Source: Chloroflexota bacterium (lineage in GTDB: Bacteria; Chloroflexota; Dehalococcoidia; Lucifugimonadales; UBA3495). From it: DNA of 16,695 nucleotides. Shown in pieces: positions 7,366-14,601 of the stretch. The notes below the pieces were generated by a model. It was given only the letters and a program-made list of their open reading frames with translations. It had not been told where the DNA came from and ran no database searches. The stretch is from the NCBI GenBank assembly GCA_022561675.1, contig JADFQT010000015.1:1-16695 (forward strand). The letters are read 5' to 3'. The translations under genes and the position numbers were made by a program. Numbering within the stretch: position 1 is the stretch's first letter; the number at the start of each line of letters is the position of its first letter.

Positions 7366-8415
7366 ATGGCGGATAGGATAGCGATAATGGGACCCGGGGC
7401 GGTTGGAAGCTACGTGGGAGCATTTCTGGTCCAGTCTGGGGAGGATGTAACCTTCATCGATATGTGGCCCGAGCATGTGGAAACCATGCGCAAGCAGGGT
7501 CTGCGGGCCAGCAACAGCACGGGTGACTTTACGGTGCCCGTTAAAGCGATGCATCTGACCGACGCGCAGGGCATCACTGAACCCTTCGACTACGCCTTCA
7601 TCACGGTCAAGTCTTACGATACCGAGTGGGCCACTCACTTCATAAAGCGCTACGTCAAACCGGAGGGGTTTTTTATATCGTTACAAAACTGCTGGAACGA
7701 CCCGCTTATCGGCAGCATCGTCGGGAACGACCGGGAGGTGGGGTGCATCGCTTCCCATATTGAAGTGGCTCTGTGGGAGCCTGGCCACGTCAATCGAGGT
7801 GGTGAACCCGGCCGGGACCACGGCCACACCGTGTTTCGGGTAGGCGAGCTGAATGGCCAGGTTTCGGCCAGGGCGGAGATGATCGCCCAGAAGCTGGACG
7901 TCATCGACGCCGCCTATTCCACCGACAACCTACCCGGCGAGCGGTGGGCCAAGCTTTGTCAAAATGGAATGGGCAATGGCATATCCGCCATGTCTACCCT
8001 GGGTTCCCAGGATATGGCCGACAGCGCCGATTGCCGGCGCATTCGGATCAATCTGGCCAAGGAGGGAGCCCAGGTGGGACTGGCCCAGGGTCTCAAGATA
8101 GTGGACATTGGCGGCAAGCCCGCTGATTTCTGGGCCGACGCCAATAAGGGCGACGTCTTCGAAGAGCTGGATGATTACATGGCTTCCCGCGGCGGTCCGG
8201 TGAACTGGTTGGCTTCCATGGCCCAGGACGTGCACAAGGGCCGCCATTCGGAGATCGACTTCATGAATGGGCTTATCTGCCAGAAGGGCCGGGAGTTTGG
8301 GGTGCCCACCCCTTATAACGACGCCATTGTTGAGGCCATGCACGGTATCGATGACGGCTCCATCAAGCCCGACCCGTCCAACGTGGAGCGCATCGTTCGG
8401 GCGGTGGGCCAGTAG
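7366..8415 (+). CDS. Ketopantoate reductase family (ApbA/PanE) NADP-dependent oxidoreductase
   Basis: A 349-residue member of the 2-dehydropantoate 2-reductase family. Residues 9-14 (GPGAVG) form the N-terminal Rossmann nucleotide loop. Lys82 (VKSYDT) and Asn108 (LQNC, usually QNG) match conserved active-site positions. Lys196 (WAKLCQN) fits the catalytic lysine, and RHSEIDFMNG at 293-302 is the C-terminal signature with catalytic Glu296. It is about 45 residues longer than E. coli PanE, with extra sequence around 136-156 and 248-282. PanE reduces ketopantoate to pantoate in vitamin B5 synthesis, but this family is broad and no panB/panC/panD lies nearby, so another 2-oxoacid substrate is possible and I withhold the symbol. 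AGGGAGG precedes ATG 7366 by about 8 nt. It is followed 36 nt later by a same-strand gene, probably in one operon. Confidence 0.85.
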   Translation: MADRIAIMGPGAVGSYVGAFLVQSGEDVTFIDMWPEHVETMRKQGLRASNSTGDFTVPVKAMHLTDAQGITEPFDYAFITVKSYDTEWATHFIKRYVKPEGFFISLQNCWNDPLIGSIVGNDREVGCIASHIEVALWEPGHVNRGGEPGRDHGHTVFRVGELNGQVSARAEMIAQKLDVIDAAYSTDNLPGERWAKLCQNGMGNGISAMSTLGSQDMADSADCRRIRINLAKEGAQVGLAQGLKIVDIGGKPADFWADANKGDVFEELDDYMASRGGPVNWLASMAQDVHKGRHSEIDFMNGLICQKGREFGVPTPYNDAIVEAMHGIDDGSIKPDPSNVERIVRAVGQ

Positions 8416-8451
8416 TCCAGAGCCCCCGGAAGGATCACAGGAGGATCATCG

Positions 8452-8922
8452 GTGTTCATCAAGGTGGAACCGGCCGGGTTCTTCATGCACACGGTCAAGC
8501 TAATCTTCGACCTGGACTGCCCCAACTCTGAGGATGGGCCGGTTCGAGAATACCTGGCCGAACACGAGCTGGAGCCCCGCTACCGCTGGGATGATGATTT
8601 GGAGGGCAATCGCGCCGAGGTTCTGCAGTTTGGCGGATGTTACCTGGGCAACCATTTGCAGGGTATTGGTCAGATCCAGCGCAACGCGGTAGAGGTGGAG
8701 CTGCTGACGGCGGAGATAAGCAGGCATCTCGATTCGGTGCTGGACGGGCAGGCTCTCCTCCCGGCTCTTCTCACCGAAGAGCGGCGACAGGCCGCGATTT
8801 GTGCGTTGGTGAGCGAGTTCCAAGGAGAGTCGGCCTTCCAGACCAACGAGCAAGGAGAGCTGACGGCAGTGCTGGAGGAGGCGGAGGTGCGGGAGGCAGC
8901 GCGGCGCGTGCTGGACCTTTAG
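8452..8922 (+). CDS. Unrecognised 156-residue cytoplasmic protein
   Basis: I do not recognise a family. It starts at GTG 8452 with a consensus AGGAGG 7 nt upstream, which strongly supports a real gene. It sits 36 nt downstream of the ketopantoate-reductase-like gene, so the two are probably co-transcribed. The first 70 residues look mixed alpha/beta with three Cys (23, 63) and clustered acidic residues (WDDDLEGN at 46-53; GGCYLGNH at 61-68). Residues about 78-156 are helical and charged (VEVELLTAEI, LTEERRQAAI, EEAEVREAARRVL). There is no signal peptide or membrane segment. Function may relate to that enzyme, but nothing in the sequence shows it. The only Cys residues I count with confidence are 23, 63 and 117. 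Confidence 0.7.
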   Translation: MFIKVEPAGFFMHTVKLIFDLDCPNSEDGPVREYLAEHELEPRYRWDDDLEGNRAEVLQFGGCYLGNHLQGIGQIQRNAVEVELLTAEISRHLDSVLDGQALLPALLTEERRQAAICALVSEFQGESAFQTNEQGELTAVLEEAEVREAARRVLDL

Positions 8923-8965
8923 CCCGCGCCTGTGCCGTGGGCAATGCGGTGAAAAACCCTGGTTG

Positions 8966-9039
8966 TGGAGCGGGCGATGGGAATCGAACCCACGTGGCTA
9001 GCTTGGAAGGCTAGAGCTCTACCACTGAGCTACGCCCGC
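8966..9039 (-). tRNA. tRNA-Gly(UCC) with encoded CCA
   Basis: The minus strand folds into a full cloverleaf. The acceptor stem is GCGGGCG paired with CGCCCGC, and the D arm has GCTC/GAGC around AGTGGTA. The anticodon stem CTAGC/GCTAG encloses CTTCCAA, giving anticodon TCC. The T arm is GTGGG, loop TTCGATT, then CCCAT. The discriminator is T, and CCA is encoded at 8966-8968. UCC reads GGA and GGG codons. It is convergent with the 8452 gene and lies 99 nt downstream (minus-strand sense) of the small membrane protein gene. A perfect TATAAT sits just upstream. Confidence 0.95.
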
Positions 9040-9061
9040 TGGACCAGAGTGGCCGTTGGTA

Positions 9062-9067
9062 ATTATA
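9062..9067 (-). promoter_or_regulatory. -10 box TATAAT of the tRNA-Gly gene
   Basis: A perfect TATAAT on the minus strand lies 22 nt before the mature tRNA 5' end, so transcription from about 9055 would give a 16-nt leader for RNase P to remove. The -35 region is GC-rich and only weakly consensus-like (CTGGCC 18 nt upstream). Confidence 0.5.
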
Positions 9068-9138
9068 AACCGCCGGGGATACCGGGGCCAGCGCCATCCG
9101 CTCCACACCATCGTCCCTCTTATCGACCTGCGCTGCGG

Positions 9139-9405
9139 TCAAGGCGTTTCCCCGGTGGGCTGGGCTTGCAGTTCGGTCGAGCTTTCCTCTTGCGCTTGAA
9201 GCTGGCGGGTCAATTCGTCCAACCGGTTAGTTAGCTCCTTTTCCCGGTCGTGAAGACGGCGAATGGTTCGATCCGCCACGGCGATAAAGCCCAGCAGCAT
9301 CAGAAACAGGACGGCGATAATTACCCGGTTGGCCGTAAGGATGGCTATGGTGGTAAACACCACCGCGCAAACGACGAAGAGCGCGGTCATCTGATACTTT
9401 CGCAT
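9139..9405 (-). CDS. Small two-helix membrane protein with coiled-coil tail
   Basis: An 88-residue protein. Two hydrophobic segments at about 7-24 and 28-44 are joined by a very short turn (TANR), forming a membrane hairpin. A charged amphipathic stretch follows at about 45-75 (ADRTIRRLHDREKELTNRLDELTRQLQAQEE) with heptad-like Leu/Ile spacing, likely a cytoplasmic coiled coil, and then a polar tail. I know no named family; it looks like a small membrane adaptor or oligomerising protein. GGAGG lies 11 nt before ATG 9405, within the palindrome GGAGGCCTCC. It is 190 nt downstream of sucD on the same strand. A TACAAT (minus strand, 9458-9463) could give it its own transcript. Confidence 0.7.
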   Translation of the reverse strand: MRKYQMTALFVVCAVVFTTIAILTANRVIIAVLFLMLLGFIAVADRTIRRLHDREKELTNRLDELTRQLQAQEESSTELQAQPTGETP

Positions 9406-9541
9406 CTTGGTTGGAGGCCTCCTGGGTCAAGCTGGCCCGACCCAAGTACATTAACAAATTGTACGCCATCTGCCGGCCGCCATGCGTTGCCAATCCGGTG
9501 ATTATTTGGGGGAGGAGGCCCGGTTCGGCGGCCGAAGTATT

Positions 9542-9557
9542 CGGCGGGTTGCCGCCG
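9542..9557 (-). terminator. Compact GC hairpin after sucD
   Basis: CGGCGG, a 4-nt loop and CCGCCG form a perfect 6-bp stem 38 nt after the sucD stop. On the minus strand AATACTT follows, not a true U-tract, so this is a weak intrinsic terminator at best. It may instead protect the sucCD transcript end. Confidence 0.3.
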
Positions 9558-9595
9558 GGACCCCGAAAACTCGCACCTGTTATTGTTGTGGCGGA

Positions 9596-10477
9596 CTAAC
9601 CGCCGGTGAGGACCTTCTGGGCGGTAGAGCCGATGTCGGCTGGAGTGGGGATGATGGTGGCGCCGGCCTCTCGCAAGGCCTGGATCTTGGACTCGGCGCG
9701 GGCGCTTTCTCCGGTGATTATGGCTCCGGCGTGTCCCATGCGCTTGCCCGGCGGGGCGGTGGCGCCAACTATCAGGGCGCAGAGCGGCTTGGTGAACTCT
9801 TCCTCGATGTAGGCGGCGGCTTCCTGTTCCATTGTGCCGCCGATTTCGCCGATGAACACCACCAAGTCGGTTTCTGGATCCTCTTGGAATAGGCGCAGGA
9901 CGTCGACGAAGCTGCTACCGATAATCGGGTCGCCGCCGATTCCCACGCAGCTGGATTGGCCGATGTCCAGGTCTGTCAGCTGCCCCACAGCCTCGTAGGT
10001 AAGGGTTCCGCTGCGGGATACCACGCCCACCCGGCCCGGCAGGTGGATGTCGCCCGGCATAATGCCGATCTTGCAGCGGGCCCCTGGATTTATCAGTCCG
10101 GGACAGTTGGGGCCGATGAGACGGGTCGGCATATCCTGAAGATACCGGCCTACCTTGACCATGTCCTGGACCGGTATGCCCTCGGTTATGCAGGCGATCA
10201 GGGGCACCCCGGCGTCGGCTGACTCTACGATGGCGTCGGCAGCGAAGGGCGGCGGCACGAAGATGAGTGATACGTCGGCTCCGGTTTCCTTAACCGCTTC
10301 GGCTACCGAATCGAAGACAGGAACCTCCTCGTCGAATAGCTGTCCGCCCTTGCCGGGCGTGACCCCGGCCACAACCTGGGTACCGTAGGCCCGGCAAGCC
10401 CGGGCGTGAAAGCTGCCCTCTTGTCCGGTAATCCCCTGCACCAAAATCCGGGAGTGCTCGTCTACCAGTATTCCCAT
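9596..10477 (-). CDS. sucD: Succinyl-CoA synthetase (ADP/GDP-forming) alpha subunit
   Basis: A 293-residue alpha subunit, the family's usual length. It carries the CoA-binding Rossmann motif GITGQEG (15-21), GPNCPG (122-127), SRSGTL (154-159) and the phosphohistidine motif GHAGAI (248-253, His249). With the beta subunit it converts succinyl-CoA plus ADP or GDP and phosphate to succinate and NTP, through a phosphorylated His. It acts in the cytoplasmic TCA cycle and may run in either direction. ATG 10477 matches the family start (MGILVDEHSRILVQG). TAGGAG lies about 11 nt upstream and a second GGAG abuts the ATG. The beta gene is 127 nt upstream, an unusually wide gap for this pair, with a hairpin just after the sucC stop. 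Confidence 0.96.
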   Translation of the reverse strand: MGILVDEHSRILVQGITGQEGSFHARACRAYGTQVVAGVTPGKGGQLFDEEVPVFDSVAEAVKETGADVSLIFVPPPFAADAIVESADAGVPLIACITEGIPVQDMVKVGRYLQDMPTRLIGPNCPGLINPGARCKIGIMPGDIHLPGRVGVVSRSGTLTYEAVGQLTDLDIGQSSCVGIGGDPIIGSSFVDVLRLFQEDPETDLVVFIGEIGGTMEQEAAAYIEEEFTKPLCALIVGATAPPGKRMGHAGAIITGESARAESKIQALREAGATIIPTPADIGSTAQKVLTGG

Positions 10478-10573
10478 CTCCGCTAAAGCTCCTATCGCAA
10501 CCCGTAATGAGGGGTTTCGAGCACGCCGCCGCTGCGAATTTGATCCTGATCCCAGGTCAAGACTAGGCCTGCC

Positions 10574-10595
10574 AGCCGTCTGTTTTCTGGCGGCT
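10574..10595 (-). other. Intercistronic hairpin between sucC and sucD
   Basis: AGCCGTC (10574-10580) and GGCGGCT (10589-10595) pair over 7 bp with one G-U, around an 8-nt A/T-rich loop. It begins 9 nt after the sucC stop on the minus strand. No U-tract follows, so full termination is unlikely. It could set the sucC:sucD ratio by partial attenuation or by blocking exonucleases. Confidence 0.35.
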
Positions 10596-10604
10596 CTTTG
10601 GGCG

Positions 10605-11759
10605 TCAGTTGGCCTGCTGTATGGCCTGCGCCGCGTCGGTCAGCGTGCTGGCAAAGGTAACCGCCAGTCCCGAATCGGCCAAGATCTCTTTTCCTTCCTC
10701 CACGTTGGTGCCCAGCATCCGTACCACCAACGGAAGGCGCGCCCCGCTCCGCTGGTAGGCCAAAACAATTCCCCGAGCCGCGACGTCGCACCTCAGTATG
10801 CCTCCAAAGACATTCACCAAGACCCGAGTCACCTTGGGGTCGGAAAGGATGATACCCACAGCCTTGGCTACCTTCTCCGCGTCGGCCCCGCCCCCCACGT
10901 CCAGAAAGTTGGCCGGGGCCGCACCGGCGGCGCTGGCCACATCCAGCGTCGCCATCGCCAATCCGGCGCCATTGACCAGACAGCCTACATTACCCTCCAG
11001 ATTGACATATGCTATGTCCTGGTCGGCGGCCTCGGCCTCCAGCTCGTCCTCCTGGGCCCGGTCTCGCAACTGTTGGAGGTCGGCGTGGCGGAACAAGGAC
11101 TCGTCTTCAACCTCCATCTTGGCGTCCAGGGCCACCACCCTTCGGTCTCCGGTGATGATCAAGGGGTTGATCTCGATAAGGGAGCAGTCATTGTCCGTGA
11201 AGATGCGGTAAAGCAGATTCATTACCTGGGCGGCGGGCCGGCTCAGCTCGGGCTCCAATCCCAACCGGGCGGCCAAACGTCTGGTTTGATAGGGCATCAA
11301 TCCCAATACCGGCTCTATCGGCTCGGTGTGGATGCTCTCCGGGTTGGATGCGGCCACTTCCTCAATCGCAATTCCTCCGGAGGGGCTGCCGATCAGCACC
11401 GGCCCGCCAAATCCCCGGTCGATAGTCAGGGCCAGATATAGCTCACGCTGGATGTCCGCTAATTCTTCCACCAGCAGGGAGTTGACCGGAACGCCCTGGG
11501 GTCCCGATTGATGTGTCACCAGATTCTGTCCCAGCAGAGTCTGGGCCTCTCGCTCGGCCTCCGCAACGGATCGAACCAGCTTTATGCCGCCGGCCTTACC
11601 CCGGCCCCCGGCGTGGACCTGGGCTTTAAGGACCGCAGCGCCGCCCAACTCTTCGGTAGCTTTTCCGGCTTCCTGCGGCGTGGACACCAGGATGCCCCGG
11701 GGTATGACGATGCCATACCTGGAGAGGATCTCCTTGGCCTGGTATTCGTGTAGCTTCAT
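10605..11759 (-). CDS. sucC: Succinyl-CoA synthetase (ADP/GDP-forming) beta subunit
   Basis: A 384-residue beta subunit. An N-terminal ATP-grasp domain contains KAQVHAGGRGKAGG (45-58), EINPL (196-200) and LDAKM (211-215). The C-terminal ligase-CoA domain contains GNVGCLVNGAGLAM (256-269), FLDVGGGA (285-292) and VNVFGGI (315-321). It binds the nucleotide and, with SucD, forms the catalytic interface. The start is ATG 11759 (MKLHEYQAKEIL), the near-invariant family N-terminus, with GGGAGA 5 nt upstream. The reading frame runs 37 codons further to 11870, but that part is basic, non-conserved and close to the predicted transcription start. Nucleotide choice (ADP or GDP) cannot be read with confidence. 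Confidence 0.96.
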   Translation of the reverse strand: MKLHEYQAKEILSRYGIVIPRGILVSTPQEAGKATEELGGAAVLKAQVHAGGRGKAGGIKLVRSVAEAEREAQTLLGQNLVTHQSGPQGVPVNSLLVEELADIQRELYLALTIDRGFGGPVLIGSPSGGIAIEEVAASNPESIHTEPIEPVLGLMPYQTRRLAARLGLEPELSRPAAQVMNLLYRIFTDNDCSLIEINPLIITGDRRVVALDAKMEVEDESLFRHADLQQLRDRAQEDELEAEAADQDIAYVNLEGNVGCLVNGAGLAMATLDVASAAGAAPANFLDVGGGADAEKVAKAVGIILSDPKVTRVLVNVFGGILRCDVAARGIVLAYQRSGARLPLVVRMLGTNVEEGKEILADSGLAVTFASTLTDAAQAIQQAN

Positions 11760-11893
11760 GGACTCTCCCGGACGTTCCCTGGGGCTTCCGCGGGTATTGC
11801 CGGGCCGATGCCTGATCCGAGAAAACAGCCGGAGGGACAGGCTTGCTTTTCGAATCAGGAAGCGGGACATTCGCGCCGGTTTCCGCGCTTTGC

Positions 11894-11922
11894 ATTCTCT
11901 TTTAAATCGGGGCCTTCGTCAA
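11894..11922 (-). promoter_or_regulatory. Candidate sucCD promoter
   Basis: TTGACG (11917-11922) and GAGAAT (11894-11899) on the minus strand are separated by exactly 17 nt. Transcription from about 11887 gives a leader of roughly 128 nt before sucC ATG 11759. The 11760-12221 gap holds this promoter, the inverted repeat pair at 12025-12074 and the hairpin at 12176-12209. I see no gene in it. Confidence 0.45.
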
Positions 11923-12024
11923 TCCGATCTGGCTCTTTTGGATTGCACGGCCGTCAAGGGTCCAAGCTATGAGGGTGCATGAAAAAGCTCAAACGACAGG
12001 TAATTATCTTTCGATAGGATCAGG

Positions 12025-12074
12025 CGACAGGCTCAGGGTGAATGGGTCGGGTTTCGTTCGTGATGAGCTTGTCG
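12025..12074. repeat. Inverted pair of a 20-bp intergenic repeat unit
   Basis: The plus strand at 12025-12044 reads CGACAGGCTCAGGGTGAATG. The minus strand at 12055-12074 reads CGACAAGCTCATCACGAACG. They agree at 14 of 20 positions and face each other across a 10-nt spacer, so the transcript can fold on itself. The second unit also forms its own smaller palindrome (CGTTCGTG at 12055-12062 against CATGAACG at 12078-12085). GACAGGCTCAGG/GACAAGCTCA motifs are familiar to me from widespread intergenic repeats of environmental bacteria; copy number here cannot be checked from this window. Confidence 0.5.
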
Positions 12075-12175
12075 AACCATGAACGGTTACCGCGCACGCT
12101 CCCGACAAATGGCTGGGTAGAAGAGGTAAGGACGGGGAGGGTCGGCTTGTGAATGGCAGAGAGGAAAGCGCTGGG

Positions 12176-12209
12176 CCGGCTGGAGGGCGGCGAACAGCCG
12201 TCCAGCCGG
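12176..12209 (-). terminator. Strong hairpin after hflC
   Basis: CCGGCTGGA (12176-12184) and TCCAGCCGG (12201-12209) form a perfect 9-bp stem, with further GGC/GCC pairing inside the loop. It starts 12 nt after the hflC stop. Downstream on the minus strand is a pyrimidine-rich stretch (CTTTCCTCTCT) in place of a clean U-run. It is the likely end of the hflKC transcript. Confidence 0.5.
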
Positions 12210-12221
12210 TGTTTGGCCAGG

Positions 12222-13169
12222 TTAGGGGGAAGCTGGTATGCCCGGGCTGTCGAGGAACCGGAAAAGCGGGGCGTCGGCGGATAGGATGATGGTATCCTGC
12301 GGCCCCAGGAAGTTCTGGTAGGCTTCCAGGCTGCGGCGAAAGGCAAATAAGTCCGGGTCCTCATTCAACGCCTCGGCCAGAATTCGGATGGCTTCAGCCT
12401 CGCCTTCTCCCCTGGTCTGGCTGGACTGTCGGTCAGCATTGGCCAGGATCACCTCTCGATTCCGGTTGGCCACGGCGCGAATCTTCAGGTCCTCTTCTTC
12501 ACCCTCAGCCCGAAACTTGGTGGCGATTCGGTTTCGTTCCGCCCGCATACGAGTGTAAATGCTGGGGGTTACCGAATCGGGAAAGTCGGCCCGCTTGATG
12601 CGGACGTCGATGATCTCAATACCGAAGTTCTGCGCGGTAACGGTGTTCCTAACTCCCGCCAGCACCTCATCCAGAATCTCGGTACGAGTGTCCACCCCTT
12701 CGAAAAGAGGCAACCCTTCGTCATCTTCCACTAGGTTTCCGGTCTCATCCAAAATCGGTCTTGAGCCAATTATTTCAAACCGATCCCGTAATGCCACCCG
12801 GTCTCGCAGGGTAGAGGTGACTATGTCGCCCAGTCGGCTCCTGGCGCCGGTTTCAGTCTGCAGAGTCTTGCGGAATTGCTCTGGATCAACAATCTTGTAT
12901 CGGGCATATGAATCGATGACCAGGTTCTGCTTCTCCTTGTCCGGCATGGCCACCGGAGGAGCGTCGATTCGCAGAATACGCTTATCGAATATGAGCGCGG
13001 TCTCGACAAAGGGGGTCTTCCAGTATAAGCCCGGCTGAATTCTGGTAGCTCTGACCTCACCGAACCGCAGAATCAGGGCCTGTTCGGTAACATCAACGAT
13101 ATACGCCGACTGTCGCAGCACCACCAGGCCGACAATTAAGATGATTGCTATTATGATCAATGATTTCAT
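12222..13169 (-). CDS. hflC: Membrane protease-complex SPFH protein HflC
   Basis: A 315-residue SPFH/prohibitin-family protein. A single N-terminal membrane helix (about 3-19, SLIIIAIILIVGLVVLR) is followed by the typical YIVDVTEQALILRFGEV segment and the SPFH domain (about 20-215). A charged coiled-coil region follows (about 210-270, with YTRMRAERNRIATKFRAEGEEE and GEGEAEAIRILAEA). In E. coli HflC pairs with HflK to build a large membrane cage around FtsH that controls access of membrane substrates. An extra acidic stretch at about 139-156 (DETGNLVEDDEG) lies inside the SPFH domain. AGGGT precedes ATG 13169. It is 58 nt downstream of hflK, across a tandem duplication, and ftsH lies on the same strand 1.8 kb upstream. 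Confidence 0.92.
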   Translation of the reverse strand: MKSLIIIAIILIVGLVVLRQSAYIVDVTEQALILRFGEVRATRIQPGLYWKTPFVETALIFDKRILRIDAPPVAMPDKEKQNLVIDSYARYKIVDPEQFRKTLQTETGARSRLGDIVTSTLRDRVALRDRFEIIGSRPILDETGNLVEDDEGLPLFEGVDTRTEILDEVLAGVRNTVTAQNFGIEIIDVRIKRADFPDSVTPSIYTRMRAERNRIATKFRAEGEEEDLKIRAVANRNREVILANADRQSSQTRGEGEAEAIRILAEALNEDPDLFAFRRSLEAYQNFLGPQDTIILSADAPLFRFLDSPGIPASP

Positions 13170-13180
13170 TACATTACCCT

Positions 13181-13233
13181 ATACAATTAACGATATAGCC
13201 CTACGGGATACGATTAACGAAATAGCCTTACGG
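13181..13233 (-). repeat. Tandem 27-nt duplication covering the hflK stop codon
   Basis: Two 26-nt copies (13181-13206 and 13208-13233) match at 23 of 26 positions with a period of 27 nt. Because 27 is nine codons, both copies share the hflK frame. The upstream copy carries the real TAA stop and the downstream copy repeats it as TAG. The last part of the downstream copy runs towards the hflC ribosome site. Confidence 0.75.
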
Positions 13234-14313
13234 CGTGGGCCCGATGGGCACGGGAGTCAGAGAGCCATTCGCGCCCAATATTAGAACCGACTTGGCATCC
13301 GGCGAGATAATAATCTTGGTGATTCCGGGCAAGACCTCCTCCATTGCCTCCAGGTACAGTCTCTGCCGGGTTACTTCCTTCGATTTGTTGTACTCCTGCA
13401 GAATTGACGTAAACCGGTCGGCCTCACCCTCTGCCCTGGCAATACGGGCCTGCTTGAAAGCCTCGGCGCCTTGTTTGATTCGTTCCGCGTCACCCTCGGC
13501 CCGGGGAATTATGTCTGCCTCGAAGGCTCGAGCCTGGTTGATGCGGGTATCTCGCTCCTGCCGGGCGCGCAACACGTCATCGAAGGCATCCCGAACCTCC
13601 TCCGGCGCCTTCACGTCCTGAAGCTGCACTGAAATCACATCAATACCGGAATTGTAGGTGTCCATGATACCTTGCAATTCGTCTTTGGTACGGACCTCCA
13701 CGCTTTCACGGTTTCTCACCAGGATATCGTCGATTGACGACTGACCCACCACCAGCCTTAGAGCTGCCTCAGCGGCGTCTTTCAAGGTACGACCATCGGG
13801 GCGTCCCAGGGCGATGGCGCGGGTTTCCTCTCCCGGGTCGTCGACATTGAACAAGAAGGCGTTAAGGTCCTTGATGTTGTATTGGACCACCATCTGAACG
13901 TCCACGATATTCAGGTCGCCGCTGATCATCAGGGCTTCTTCACCCCGGGCCGCGACGGTGCCCGCTTCGTTGCTGATGAAGCCCAATTCCATTCGGCGGG
14001 TTTGCGTGACTACCAGGACATCCCTCTGTCCTACAGGAACCGGCCAGCTGGGCCACCACCACTGGAGCCCCGCCTCGGTGACGGGGTTCTGCACCACTCC
14101 GAACAATCGGCGGGCTGCCTGCTCACCGGGACCGACCTGATAGAAACCTGTTGCCACCCAAGCGACGACGACCACGCCAATGACGGCGATAATCAGAAGA
14201 CCCACGCCGCCGCCGCCAAATCGTTTGGTGAACTTGCCCACGCCGTCCCGCAGGCGGGCTGTTATCTGGTTGAAATCCATTTCGGGTTGGCGCGGACCAC
14301 CGGGTGGGTACAT
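13228..14313 (-). CDS. hflK: Membrane protease-complex SPFH protein HflK
   Basis: A 361-residue SPFH protein. A short Gly/Pro and basic N-terminal region (1-35, ending KFTKRFGGGG) precedes one membrane helix (about 37-56, VGLLIIAVIGVVVVAWVATG). YQVGPGEQAARRLFG (58-72) then opens the SPFH domain, and a coiled-coil region (about 245-320, RARQERDTRINQARAFEADI, ARAEGEADRF) follows. It is the partner of HflC in the FtsH-regulating complex. The N-terminal tail is shorter than in E. coli HflK and lacks its long Gly-rich stretch. AAGGAT precedes ATG 14313 by about 9 nt; ATG at residue 12 is possible but lacks such a site. It is the first gene of an hflK-hflC operon, with its own promoter at 14402-14410. 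Confidence 0.93.
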   Translation of the reverse strand: MYPPGGPRQPEMDFNQITARLRDGVGKFTKRFGGGGVGLLIIAVIGVVVVAWVATGFYQVGPGEQAARRLFGVVQNPVTEAGLQWWWPSWPVPVGQRDVLVVTQTRRMELGFISNEAGTVAARGEEALMISGDLNIVDVQMVVQYNIKDLNAFLFNVDDPGEETRAIALGRPDGRTLKDAAEAALRLVVGQSSIDDILVRNRESVEVRTKDELQGIMDTYNSGIDVISVQLQDVKAPEEVRDAFDDVLRARQERDTRINQARAFEADIIPRAEGDAERIKQGAEAFKQARIARAEGEADRFTSILQEYNKSKEVTRQRLYLEAMEEVLPGITKIIISPDAKSVLILGANGSLTPVPIGPTP

Positions 14314-14365
14314 AGAAGACCATCCTTTTTGCTATCGGATTATTACTGGAACAAATCCTGTTGTG

Positions 14366-14385
14366 GGGTCCCTCCGAGGGGACCC
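14366..14385 (-). promoter_or_regulatory. Leader hairpin of hflK
   Basis: GGGTCCC and GGGACCC form a perfect 7-bp stem with a 6-nt loop in the predicted 5' leader of hflK, starting about 10 nt after the likely transcription start. No U-tract follows. A role in transcript stability is possible, but no known riboswitch class fits. Confidence 0.4.
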
Positions 14386-14401
14386 GGCAATGACGGATTT
14401 G

Positions 14402-14410
14402 ATTCTACCA
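14402..14410 (-). promoter_or_regulatory. Extended -10 promoter element for hflKC
   Basis: The minus strand reads TGGTAGAAT, an extended -10 with TAGAAT matching five of six. No good -35 box sits 16-18 nt upstream. Transcription near 14395 gives a leader of about 82 nt. The 14314-14601 gap contains this element, the leader hairpin and the plus-strand promoter at 14542-14566. Confidence 0.4.
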
Positions 14411-14541
14411 TCAACCGGGGTAGATAAGCCATTTTCTTAGGACGAATCTCGAAGAGTTGGCGAGGGCAGACAAGCCTGGCCGGACTTGAGGAATGGCCAT
14501 TCCCCCAACGGCTTCTGCCCTGGCGAAAGGGCTCACCATAC

Positions 14542-14566
14542 TTGCTAACCAGGACTGTGTTATATT
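14542..14566 (+). promoter_or_regulatory. Extended -10 promoter for the 93-residue gene
   Basis: TGTTATATT (14558-14566) is an extended -10. TTGCTA (14542-14547) lies 13 nt before TATATT, closer than a normal -35. Transcription would begin near 14573, about 29 nt before the ATG at 14602, leaving just enough room for the GGAGGA ribosome site. Confidence 0.4.
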
Positions 14567-14601
14567 GAAAATTCCCTTACGGCAATGGAGGATGGTATTT
14601 G

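Noticed and set aside
11760..11870. A 37-codon N-terminal extension of sucC
   Set aside because: The family start MKLHEYQAKEIL with its own ribosome site is at 11759; the extension is basic and unlike any SucC.
13882..14427. A 181-codon plus-strand open frame across hflK and its leader
   Set aside because: It is antisense to a well-supported HflK, with no ribosome site and no family resemblance.
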